NCBI GenBank assembly: GCA_016630955.3
Contig: CM049987.1
Span: 2,728,001-2,792,000, forward strand
From: Didymella arachidicola
Lineage: Eukaryota; Ascomycota; Dothideomycetes; Pleosporales; Didymellaceae
Direction: 5' to 3'
DNA length: 64,000 nt
Under the pieces are notes generated by a model. The model saw only the letters and a program-made list of their open reading frames with translations, was not told where the DNA came from and did no database searches. This document shows positions 21,921 through 31,583 of the stretch, in pieces (the stretch's first letter is position 1; every line of letters begins with the position of its first letter). A program made the position numbers and the translations under genes.

Positions 21921-24494
21921 ATGACCCTGCCACTGGAAGAATTAACTACCCAGATTCATGGCGAGGACGAAATCGAAAACAAGTGCCCTTTCGTCACTAC
22001 TCCACCGCGCAAATCGATTTCGCAGATCTCAGCGCCAGCGACTCCGAGAAGCAAAGCCAATACGCCACTGCACAAACGCTTCCTGGAGGAAGTGACTATG
22101 AGCCCGGGCACACCGTCTACACCTCCCAGAACACCGAGCCGTAGTCCAATTAGGAACAATCTCGCAAGCAAGCAGATTCTCCAAGTCGGCCAGAATGGGT
22201 TTTACTTTTCGATGGAGATTCCGGAGAAGAAGATCGTGGCTAGCAGGCTAGCAAGCAGAGCCGCAACACCGGAAGTGAAGGCTGACAGGGTGATCCCAAG
22301 TCCCGAGAAGGAAAATGGCAAAATTTTTCTGGGCCAAGGAACGTCTGGGAGGCTGTCGCCGAGTCCAAAGAAGGAGAACAGGGGTGAGGTTAAAGGCACA
22401 CCAAGTGGCGGAGGAAGAGTGAGGGATATTTTGAGGAAGAACCTGTTTGGTATGCCGACGAAAAAGGTGACAGATGCAACAAGAGGAGCTGGAAATAGCG
22501 CCTGCTTAAAGATGAGCCCGTCAAAGGATGGAACATACCGGTTGCAGCCGAGCGAAGCCCGCGAAAGTGAAAGGATGTTGGAGGAAACAGCGACCGACAT
22601 ATCTATCAGGGACGCCGCCACTAAAAGCTTGGGACCATCTGTGCAGTCTTCAGTCAAGGTTTCATCTACGCTCGCAACACCAGCCACGCCAACAACGTAC
22701 ATGTCGACAGACCAATATCAAACACCCACGACGGCTCCTCGCACACCTTTGCCCAGCGTTGTTGCAGCAGTTCCGCTGGACTTGAGGATGGCGTTAGCGA
22801 CTTCCACTCCTTTCGACATCGGTCACCTGATGGCAAGTCACAGCAACAAGAGCGCCCAAGCTCAGACGCTGCCAGCCTCTAGCGGGATGGAGTCAATGCC
22901 TACACCTTTACGCAAGATGCAGGAGAGGCTTGAACAGAACAGTCCGCATATTCTGCGCAAGGAGAAAAGCACTGGAACCAACGTTCCCGCGATGCCACCG
23001 AATAATGGGACCGTGATGTCGCCAGCCTCGGCGCTGATCATTGAGAATGCTGCGACGAAGAAGGATGAAGCATTACCAGATGCGTCGACTTCTGCTGCAG
23101 CTGCAACTATTACCAGGGAAGCATCACAAGTTGAATTTACGAAGGCGGGGGGAAATCGTCTCACTAAGCTTGTACCGTCCCCAATCGCAGGTCTTTCGCC
23201 AGCCTTGTTGTCGCAGCCTAACACTGCAACGACGACATCATTTCCGTCTCCATCAACACCTTCCAGGCCAGAACTATCAAGCAGATCGAAGAGCTTTGGT
23301 ACGCCAGCTCGTCTACGTTCGTCGATGCAGGAAGACATGGTCAAGGTGCAAGAGTCTCTGAAGCGATCGCTAGGCCAAGAAGCATTTGAAAAGGCCGCCT
23401 CGAGGCCTACGACACCGATATCTTCCAGTATAGCTGGGGGGAGACTCCACACAGCGAGTGCACAACGCAGCACAAACAACGGCAAGCCAGCCGCACGACC
23501 AGTATCCGCAGTCGGCTCGCCGAAGTCAAACGCTACAAGTGCCACAGTTGTGTCACGCAAGCCTCTCATGACTGCAACACGCAAGCCACGACCCAAATCC
23601 ATGATTGTGAGCTCAGCGAAGGTCCTTGAGACGCTAGCCTCCCAGATTGACTCGCCACGTGAGCGTGCAAAGCTTCGCAGCACCGGCGTTGCAATCCCTG
23701 CCCAGCAAAAGAAAACTGACATCTCACGCCCGAGCACCACACCCTGGACATCGCGAGGTTCTACTCAGGCCGCTACTACACGAAAGCCTGTTGGAACTCA
23801 GCCCGCAGCCCACACAACAAAATCAGCAGCCCCGGGTCCTGTTAACCAAATTAAACGTACAGGCCTTCCCACGGCTACAAGTGCAACAGGTTCACCAAAG
23901 CAGAGAGTCGTCAGCGCCGAAGTCATTGCCGACCGTGTTGCAGCCTGGAACAAGGGAGATAGTCGGCCCCCCGCACCGAAGCCAATAGTCAAGCTTCCAG
24001 TGCGCAGCAAGTCAGTCAAGACACTGAGCGAACCCACTGCCAAATCTGCTCTTGATTCCGCTTCTAAAGCTACAGCAAGACCCGTAGTCGGACGCGTACG
24101 TACACCCGAGCCAAAAACGACGAACAACGATCATGGCACCACACAGTCCTTCACACCACCCGGCCTACCCACACAGCTCCCCATGAGCCCCAGCAAGAAG
24201 CTTCTCGTTGCGCGCACCACGCCCGTCCCATCGAGCAAAGACGCGCGTAAGCAGAAGCTACAAAACGCGCATCGAAGACCCCATCCCCAATCCGCAGCTG
24301 CGCAGCTTCGCACCTCCTACTCTTTCGCGACACCGGCGCAGACACCAGTGAGTAAGAGACATACTTGGGTCGATGGTCTGAACGAGGAGGATCCCAACAG
24401 GCACCGGACGCCGAGTAAAGAAGTGCAGACGCGGTTGGACGAGGCGATTGATCGGAAGATTCAGGAAGACAGGATGAGAGCGGGATGGATTTAG
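21921..24494 (+). CDS. Large intrinsically disordered Ser/Thr-Pro-rich protein
   Basis: An uninterrupted frame of 857 aa. The sequence is low complexity, basic and rich in Ser, Thr, Pro and Ala. It has dense proline-directed phosphorylation sites, especially at the N-terminus (SPGTPSTPPRTPSRSP) and in repeated ATP/TTP/SPxK contexts. Short more ordered islands include QILQVGQNGFYFSMEIPEKK (about residues 85-105), RVRDILRKNLFG, VSAEVIADRVAAWNKGD, and the C-terminal acidic-basic helix EVQTRLDEAIDRKIQEDRMR. No enzymatic domain, signal peptide or membrane segment is seen. The SP/TP density suggests a CDK or MAPK substrate, perhaps cytoskeletal or nuclear, but this is inference. The ATG at 21921 follows a CCAGG context and is the first in frame. 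Confidence 0.8.
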   Translation: MTLPLEELTTQIHGEDEIENKCPFVTTPPRKSISQISAPATPRSKANTPLHKRFLEEVTMSPGTPSTPPRTPSRSPIRNNLASKQILQVGQNGFYFSMEIPEKKIVASRLASRAATPEVKADRVIPSPEKENGKIFLGQGTSGRLSPSPKKENRGEVKGTPSGGGRVRDILRKNLFGMPTKKVTDATRGAGNSACLKMSPSKDGTYRLQPSEARESERMLEETATDISIRDAATKSLGPSVQSSVKVSSTLATPATPTTYMSTDQYQTPTTAPRTPLPSVVAAVPLDLRMALATSTPFDIGHLMASHSNKSAQAQTLPASSGMESMPTPLRKMQERLEQNSPHILRKEKSTGTNVPAMPPNNGTVMSPASALIIENAATKKDEALPDASTSAAAATITREASQVEFTKAGGNRLTKLVPSPIAGLSPALLSQPNTATTTSFPSPSTPSRPELSSRSKSFGTPARLRSSMQEDMVKVQESLKRSLGQEAFEKAASRPTTPISSSIAGGRLHTASAQRSTNNGKPAARPVSAVGSPKSNATSATVVSRKPLMTATRKPRPKSMIVSSAKVLETLASQIDSPRERAKLRSTGVAIPAQQKKTDISRPSTTPWTSRGSTQAATTRKPVGTQPAAHTTKSAAPGPVNQIKRTGLPTATSATGSPKQRVVSAEVIADRVAAWNKGDSRPPAPKPIVKLPVRSKSVKTLSEPTAKSALDSASKATARPVVGRVRTPEPKTTNNDHGTTQSFTPPGLPTQLPMSPSKKLLVARTTPVPSSKDARKQKLQNAHRRPHPQSAAAQLRTSYSFATPAQTPVSKRHTWVDGLNEEDPNRHRTPSKEVQTRLDEAIDRKIQEDRMRAGWI

Positions 24495-24870
24495 GGGTGC
24501 GAGAAGATGGGAGTTCGGAGAAGTACGGAAAATGGAATATGGAAAGTGAACAGGTAAAAATGGGAGACCGCTCGATATTGATGTGCACTCATATGTATAA
24601 TGACGAGTTATGAATGAAATGATGATATCCGGTATCATGCTGAATGTTCAGTGTCGCGCCGGCGTTGACGATGTTGAGCAGGGTGCTTGGGTCGTTTGTT
24701 GCACTCCAGGCTCGAGAAGAGGCTATTTCTTACGTCGTAGGAATGATAGGCGACAAGCCCAGATGTCTGAGAAGTGGGATGCAGCCGACATTTGTCTGCG
24801 TATCATGCGTGAGCGCATATTAGCCCCTTTAGATATGGGCTATCGGCGCTGCGACATCCGCCTGCTCTTC
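24495..24870. other. Convergent 3' intergenic region
   Basis: A 376-bp gap between two 3' ends. Nothing beyond probable UTR sequence is seen. Confidence 0.5.
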
Positions 24871-26619
24871 CTATGCGGTCTTCTTTGGCCTCATAAGCTG
24901 CCCATTCTCATCCCTCGCCCACCCACATTCAAATCCATCTCTGAAACATGGTTGGCACCTGCTCCCGTCACCCAACTGCTTGCACTGCCTCTCACCCCAG
25001 CCTCTACTCTCACACTTCGGACAAACCAACAAGTCCCTTTCGACCTTTGCCTTGTGCCTCTCATCGTCCATCACTCGATAATCCCTGCCGTTAAACGTAT
25101 AATAGTCATCGGAGTTGTACAGTTCCAATTTGACTGGCACCTGTTCGCCATGCATGTATGGCGGGATGTATGGCACCCCTCCACGAAACGAGTCGCGGCT
25201 CACGAGCAAGCGGCCTTTGTGCTCATGCAGGACATCTGCAATGCGGTAGATCATCGGCCGACTGAGGAACAGAGTGTTTATGAACTCGTCGGCGTTATCA
25301 ACGCGGAAGGCGGTGTGGTGCGAGTAATGGATGTGCAAGACGAAGTCGTCCGGAAGGGCGCTGGGAAAGCATCTTGTTACCAGTGAGGTTGTCGAGTGGA
25401 AGACTGTGCGGGTCAGAATGTCGGGGAGATGATTGTAATTATTTGAGAGTGCGTTGTCAAGCATCTTCAAGTACGACAGACGGGGTGGGAAGCCGTTGGC
25501 GCGCAAGTAGTAGTATAAATGTGATTCGAATCCAATCTCGAGGTGGCGGAGGGAGGTGAATGAGCGAAGTTTCGCTGCACCATCGGGGTCGGTCTCGCGA
25601 GCCACGCAGTAGGGAATAGAGCCACCTATATGGACCAGTTTTTCGAGCGAGTCGGCTTGTTGCTGAAGAGCCGGAAGAAAGCGCCTCGAGGCTGTGCGTT
25701 CGTCGACGTTCATCGACGGGCGCGCTCTTTCGAAGACGTGCAGTCTTTCACCAATCGACAGCTCTTTGAGAGCCTTCGGCATGCTTAGAATGGTTTGAAG
25801 CGTATCGAGGTCGATGTTACACTCAATGAAGGTCAACGAACGGAGCGGTGTAGATTTGCGTTGTTTCTCAAAAGACTTGATCGTTGACTCCATGTCGCGG
25901 TTCTTGATGTTCAAACAGGATATAGTGAGCTCTCGCAGGGTTGGATGGTAGAAGACTGACGCTAGGCGATTGTCGAATAAAAACATTCTGTCGTCAGCTC
26001 CATGCGCGTGCAGCGTGACTGTTTGCAATTAGCTTGAGCGAAGCCCAGGTGTGAAGCACTGACAGGACTGTAGCATCGGCAACGCGTCTGGCAACCCTGC
26101 TCGTGGGAACGCAGCGCTTGCTAGCAAATTCCAGATATCAATCTTAGACCAGCCGTCAAATAGGTCTTGGTGAATCCATTCCGAATTGTTGGGACAAGGT
26201 GTTTCTAGAGTGAAATGTCGGAGTCTTGACATCAATGTCAACCAATGATTCAGTATTTCGACGCCGTCTTTGTGTGGTTCCTTATAGCATATGGAAAGAT
26301 TTTGGATAAAGTCGACTCGTTGGTCGCGTTTGTCAAGCGCTGTAGCAACATTTCGAGCATGCGCACCGATTGAGACAAGCAAAGAGCGCCAGATGTACGG
26401 TTCTGTAAGACCTTGTAGACGAGTGCACGTTGCAGCAAAGTTCCGAAGATCCTGGCGGGATTCGATGTTGTCGATAACACTGAGGAGTAGCTCATCCGCG
26501 AGCCGCAACAGACCAGTGTCAGCAAGAGCGAGCATGGTGGCACCGAGCTCCTGCCGTTCCATTCTGAAATCCCGACCCGAGTGGCGTATCTTTCTCTTTT
26601 TGGCACCTAGGCTTGGCAT
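24871..26619 (-). CDS. F-box protein with C-terminal Zn2Cys6-like cysteine motif
   Basis: Exons 26619-26064 and 26018-24871 flank a 45-nt intron (GTCAGT...ACAG) and give 567 aa. An F-box-like helix cluster is near residues 40-82 (LADELLLSVIDNIESRQDLR then CTRLQGLTEPYIWRSLLV). It is followed by leucine-patterned repeats typical of fungal F-box/LRR proteins (LRELTISCLNI, LRSLTFIECNID, LRHLEIGF). Such proteins usually pair with Skp1 in SCF ubiquitin ligases. The last 50 residues are unusual: six cysteines spaced C-x2-C-x9-C-x8-C-x2-C-x6-C (residues 518-550), with RCQPCFRDGFECGW closely resembling the second half of a fungal Zn2Cys6 cluster. An upstream basic stretch (MPSLGAKKRKIRHSGR) may be a nuclear signal, or translation may start at the later Met of MERQEL. 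Substrate unknown. Confidence 0.8.
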
Positions 26620-27031
26620 GCAGCATATGTTGTAGCCTGAGTCGTCCTCAAATATGCTTCACTTCTGTCTCCGTAACGTGAGGGGTGTGCTGATAATGGG
26701 TGAACAGCAGTGTTCGAATGCTGGACAACTTGCTGTTTTGGATGCAGGGTTAATAGTTGTGACAGCTTTATCATGTACGCAGACCAGATATAGCAGGTTG
26801 GTCAAAAGTTGAAGGCGGTAGATTGATGCGTCGTGTTTTTCAAGGCCGTTGATCAGGACGGAAGACGCCATGGGGGCGCGGTGAAATTAGGCCCGAAGAA
26901 GTTAGTCTTCACGCTTACGTCATAGGCTGTTTGTAAAGAGCGCGTCTTCAATTGGATTCCTAGCAACCTCGACAGTACTCCTCTTGTGATGAACACTCAT
27001 TTTGCTTCTGTAGCATACAATGCAACCTTTC
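26620..27031. other. Intergenic region between the F-box gene and the transporter pseudogene
   Basis: A 70-codon frame (26871-26659, minus strand) begins MASSVLINGLEKHDASIY but has no recognisable domain. I do not call it a gene. Confidence 0.4.
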
Positions 27032-28697
27032 TCAGATGGTGTAGAAGAACCTTGGGTTGTGCTCGCCCAGCTCTGCAATGTCATCTTCGGACATTCTGTC
27101 CATCCTCCAATCTTCTTTCCCTTCAAGCTTCCTCTTGTTCTGCTTACGATACCACAAGTGTAGTGCAGTGTAGATGCCAATACCAAGCGCGAGTAACGCA
27201 ATAGTGTCACGATATCCAGGATGATAGGTGGGTGCATCTGCATTGTTGAACAGGAAGGGCGCTGAGACTCCCGCAGCATTGCCAATTGTGATCTGCATGC
27301 CGCTGGCGAACGCTCGTTTGCCATAGCGAGGGTTGTTCACACCAATCCAAGTAAAGGCGGCACCAGTCGACGTCCAAAGGCCCATAGCCACGACAAAGCC
27401 GCCAGCAAAGCTCAGCGCCGTGCCCTTATTTGCAATAAGGAAGACGTATCCCAACATGCAGGTTAAAAAGCCACCTATACAGAAGATGCCTCTTTGTTGG
27501 ATCTTATTGCTTTAGAATGCGCTGCCGACGTAGACAAAGAAACCGAGGAAGTAGACAGGCATGGTCAGAGCCTGAACGACTTGGTGGCTCCAGCTGGCAC
27601 CCATCTGGAAGATGATGGTAGGGAGGAACACGGAAAAGCTGTAAAGCATTCCGAGACCGCTGAACTGCGCGATGGCAAACGCCCAAGTCTTTCAGTCTTT
27701 GGTAGCTTCTTTGACATTGGCCTTGTGCAGCAGCTGTGCGGCCTTGGTCTGGCCAACTTCGAGTTCACGAAGCAGCACGAAGTTGCGACGATCTTCTTCA
27801 GTCAAAAAGCTAGCAGTCTCAGGACTGTTGGGTAGCACGAAGGGCATAATGAGAGCAGTCAAGACTGTAGGGATTCCGTTGAGCAAAATGATCCATCTCC
27901 ATCCGCTGTGGTTCCGCTAGCAAACATCTCAAGTGTATGATGACAGATTACTAACTTCCAATCTCCAGCACCGTGGAGCTCGCCGATTGCATAAGCTACA
28001 AGGCCCCCGAGAGCACCAGCGATAGCGCTGGTGCCGTAGAAGTATGCGTTGCGCAGCGAAACATTCTTCTTGTTGTAAAACATCGAGAGGTACAGGATGA
28101 CACCAGGAAAGAGTCCGGCTTCGAAGACACCGAGCAGGAGTCAGCACGCTACCAGCGCCGCGAAGGTATTGCAGAAAGCTGTAAATGTGGCTACGAGACC
28201 CCAGAAGAAGACAAGGCCGGGCAGGTAGCAAGCTGGTTGCATCTTCTTGATGATCATGTTTGATGGCGTTTCGAACAGCTGCCTTACCTTTAGTCTCAAC
28301 TTCCAATGCTTTGGAGGCTCTTACCTACGCAATATGTAACGAAGAGGATACCAAAGGCAAGCTGATATTGATTACCAGTCATGCCCAGATCTTCTTCGAG
28401 GTCGTACAAACGGGCATTGCCGATGTTGACTTACGTTATCAGCGCGTTGCAAGGTCCACGTGGGTCAGACATACCTCGATCCATAAAGTTCATTAGGTAG
28501 ATCCAGCAGATCATGAGGATGATACGAATGTCAAGCTTCCTCAAAAGTCGCTTTTCTGTTTCCGCATCTACAGCGATGGTACTTCCTGGATTTTCGACTT
28601 GCTCGATCTTGTCAGGGACTGAAGACTCAAACTCCAGCCTGGCCCTGTGGATCTTCTCGCGCGTAGTCTGCCCGGAGTAGTCTATCTCGCTGTTCAT
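27032..28697 (-). pseudogene. MFS transporter pseudogene (Dal5-like anion:cation symporter family)
   Basis: The exon model 28697-28475, 28429-28329, 28278-27956, 27905-27032 has three proper introns (45, 50 and 50 nt) and reads 507 codons. It shows the full Dal5/allantoate-permease pattern: LMICWIYLMNFMDRVNIGNA, DLEEDLGMTGNQYQLAFGIL, LFETPSNMIIKKMQPA, LLLGVFEAGLFPGVILYLSM, GWRWIILLNGIPTVLTAL, MGLWTSTGAAFTWIGVNN. Three stops interrupt the frame. TGA at 28143-28141 (codon 154) falls where the family has Arg (VAC-stop-LLLGVFEAG, explained by CGA to TGA). TGA at 27694-27692 (codon 287) sits before KTWAFAIAQFS and is explained by TGG to TGA. TAA at 27514-27512 (codon 347) lies before SNKIQQRG. No frameshift is present and all splice sites are intact, so inactivation looks recent. 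An active copy would have been a 12-helix plasma-membrane carrier of organic anions or vitamins. Confidence 0.88.
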
Positions 28698-29828
28698 GCT
28701 GGCAGTGCAGTTGATCGACCAGAGAAGAGTTGGACAATTGAACGTCGGGCTGGAGCAACAGTTACTCTTATGATGTCCAGGCCGATGCCCTCAATCCCCA
28801 GGGCACCTTCGTCTTATAGGAAAGGATCCACTTTACAAGTGTTGTGCCGTGCAGGGTAGCAGAGAATGCCATGGTGCCAGGAGATCTTGGAGGCTGAACG
28901 TTGGCGTCGGTAAGCGAGAAGATTTATCTTGACTCTCGAATCATCGGTATTGGCATGCTGAGGGGGGTTTCCGTCATCCTCACGACCGCAACCAAGGACA
29001 GCGAAGCTGTGAATGTTCCTACTCTACAGTATTTACGTTCTTCAAAGATGACCAGGGCCAATGCATTCATGCGCAAGAGGTGCGCTTTACCCTTCGGTGG
29101 AACAGCCTTTGCATGTCCTAGAGAGGTGCCGACTTCATTATGGTATTAACATTTGTAAAGATCATCTCTCTGACGCCGTATCAATTCAACCCAAACTTGG
29201 ACATACGCCAAGATGTGCGACCAGCCGCCGAAGATGAGCGCCTTTTTGCAACACCGTTACGAGCAGAAATTCAAGCGGTCTGGCGGAACACGAATGAGTG
29301 CTCGACTGCCAGGACAAAGGCTGGGTCCGAAGGTCTCGACTAAATGGTCGGTGAAGCCGCATACAGCTGCGTTCGCAGGACCGCAAGTAGTTACAGAAGC
29401 TGCCTGAGTCCAAGTCGCTTAGCCTACGCAATGTGCTTGGCTTGTGAGCCGAGTAGCCGCGAGCATGGGTGGAAAGAATCACGTTGCAAAGCACTCGCAG
29501 TTGTGGTGCATATTACGAGCATAGTCATTGGTGTAGATAATGATGATGATCTGCAGCTCGTGTGGGCTGTCGGCACATCAGACGTGGCGCATTGCTATCC
29601 ATGAGGCTTGGGGAGTCCACACTTGGGACTTGGATATAATAACGGGTGAGCGGAAAAGGATTCCGTTGAGTCAGTCTGACAAGATAGGACAAGATAAAAT
29701 AGCACGGCCAGAAGTAAATTTTCAAGGTGAGGAGTTGATGTGGCGGTGCTGGCTTGGGTCAATACGCAGTGGTTTGCATTGGTTCTAATCAAGACTAAGC
29801 TCTATGCAATGTCACTTACTCGGAAAAC
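28698..29828. other. Intergenic region, no supported gene
   Basis: A 1.1-kb gap with only short domainless frames on both strands (for example 29186-29494). It may hold the former promoter of the transporter pseudogene. No repeat or RNA gene is seen. Confidence 0.45.
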
Positions 29829-31109
29829 CTAGAAAAGCCTGATTTGCCTCTCCCACTTCCAACTCTCACTGGCCTCATAGTAGGTCGGTACATCTATCCA
29901 TTCCACATCATTTACCTCCTTCTTGCCCATCTTGATCGTCTTCTTCGTCTTCACCAGGGAAGGCAAGAAAGGTGCTCCCTTCGTATTGCTCCGCTTGACG
30001 AGAGCTTTGCTCTTCCCTCTCAACCGAATGAACTCAGTCCGCTGATTCTTCTCCCTTTTCTTCATCTGCGAATGCTCGAACTCAGCGTACTGCCTGGTAA
30101 TGCTTCGTGTCCAGTCGGACGCCTTGCCCATGCGTTGGAAGGCAGCCCGCCGCTGCGCCTCGGGCATCTGCCACTCGAGCCAATCGTCCAAGTCAGAAGT
30201 GCTTGTTGCTTCGATTGAGTCATTGTAATACTGGGCCCTCACGGCGTTTTGAGACCCATATGCCCTTCTGTAATCCTCCATCTGCTCGAACATATCCGCT
30301 AGGCTGTCGATGCTAGCCTGCTCATCTCGAAATTTGTGATCATTGTGTGTAGGTCGCTGGGCTGCCGCGAACATTCCGACAAATGGCTCGTAGTGCTCGG
30401 ACACTTGAGACGAACGACCGGTGCTCGCACTACTGTCTCTCCTTTTGCGCTCCCTCCTCTTACTCCTACTCTTCCGTTGACCGCTATTTGCAAGCCGCTC
30501 CTCAAACATCAAATCCTCTTTCATACTCCGATCAGCCTCCCAAGCTGCCAAGCCAAGACCTAGCCTCCTCGTCGTCTTACTTCCCGCACACGTAAACCAC
30601 GACGGCAGCTCTTCATTGCGCCCTCCACTACGGAGCCGGACACCAGGTGGAATCGATGCATGACGGAGCGTCGATGCAGGGTTCGCAAACTCGGAGCCGT
30701 GGTACTTATACACTCGAGGCACACGCTCTTCCAGCTTCACAAGGTTGACGCGCACGCGCTCGGCAACTTCAGAAGATGATGCATTTAGCTCATCGTCAAA
30801 GCTGCTCGAAGGTGCATTTGTGGCACGTTTAGACTTTCGCCTCGACCTGCGTTGTGCGTGATCTGGAGGTTGTGGTTTCAGCTCGTCGTCGGAGTTCAAC
30901 GACAATGCCTCCGCGGCACGTGGGAGCGTTCGGGTCCGTCGACATTGTGTGTGCTCTGGGCCTGGCAGTGGATCGTTGGGAGATCCAGGATCCGTGGGCT
31001 GCCGAGGGTCTGTATCATTGGGACTGGACAGAGATTTGGCGTAGTAGTGATGGTGTATGTCGTTCGAGCGGCCGCCGTAGTATTGGAGATAAGTTATGTA
31101 TGTTGTCAT
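29829..31109 (-). CDS. Hypothetical basic protein
   Basis: An open frame of 426 aa. The N-terminal 150 residues are disordered and rich in Pro, Ser and Arg (QRRSRRKSKRA is a possible nuclear signal). The C-terminal part looks more structured and helical, with aromatic and charged motifs (LADMFEQMEDYRRAYGSQ, DLDDWLEWQMPEAQRRAAFQ, DWTRSITRQYAEFEHSQM), ending in a Lys-rich stretch and WERQIRLF. No known domain is recognised. There is no signal peptide. The consistent amino-acid pattern and length favour a real gene of unknown function. Confidence 0.6.
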   Translation of the reverse strand: MTTYITYLQYYGGRSNDIHHHYYAKSLSSPNDTDPRQPTDPGSPNDPLPGPEHTQCRRTRTLPRAAEALSLNSDDELKPQPPDHAQRRSRRKSKRATNAPSSSFDDELNASSSEVAERVRVNLVKLEERVPRVYKYHGSEFANPASTLRHASIPPGVRLRSGGRNEELPSWFTCAGSKTTRRLGLGLAAWEADRSMKEDLMFEERLANSGQRKSRSKRRERKRRDSSASTGRSSQVSEHYEPFVGMFAAAQRPTHNDHKFRDEQASIDSLADMFEQMEDYRRAYGSQNAVRAQYYNDSIEATSTSDLDDWLEWQMPEAQRRAAFQRMGKASDWTRSITRQYAEFEHSQMKKREKNQRTEFIRLRGKSKALVKRSNTKGAPFLPSLVKTKKTIKMGKKEVNDVEWIDVPTYYEASESWKWERQIRLF

Positions 31110-31583
31110 TATGACCTAAGTTTTAGAAGAATTGATGATGTCTCAGATTGTTAACGATTGTATTTGAATACAACAATTCATCGCTAGAAGAAATTGTGGG
31201 CTTGACTGAAATCAATGGATCAAAGAAGAGTGTTGTCATTAATGGTTGTTGAGAGTGATTGTGGTTATGGTTGCGTTTAGCAAGCAGCGGGCGCAAAGCC
31301 TCTATGGTTGTGGAACACCTATCGAGGCGCGCCGGGGTTACCGTGACTTTGCTCTGTTTGAAAATATATGGGAATAGCGAGCGATGTGGAATTGGGGTAT
31401 AAGGATTTCGCAACGGACTATCGTACAACCAATGAAAGTTCTCTACTACCTCGCGCGACGCTGTAGGTAGGCCCTCACACCGATGGCGGCTGCGAGCTGT
31501 TAGTCTAGCTTCGGTCTTCAAACCGGGTATCATCGTCTAAATCCTCTTCCTCTATTGCACACAAGAGCAGCGCAAATCAGGTA
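31110..31583. other. Intergenic region between orphan gene and ALDH gene
   Basis: It contains a possible alternative last exon of the ALDH gene (31551-31505, minus strand; see that entry). Otherwise no gene is seen. Confidence 0.4.

Noticed and set aside
24610..25386. 258-codon plus-strand frame
   Set aside because: Antisense to the F-box gene, no domain, unusual composition.
26659..26871. 70-codon minus-strand frame
   Set aside because: Short, no domain; could be a small gene but evidence is insufficient.
27032..28697. Heavy RIP in the transporter pseudogene
   Set aside because: Apart from the three stops the protein is well conserved and GC content is not visibly lowered, so classic heavy RIP is unlikely; only light mutation remains possible.
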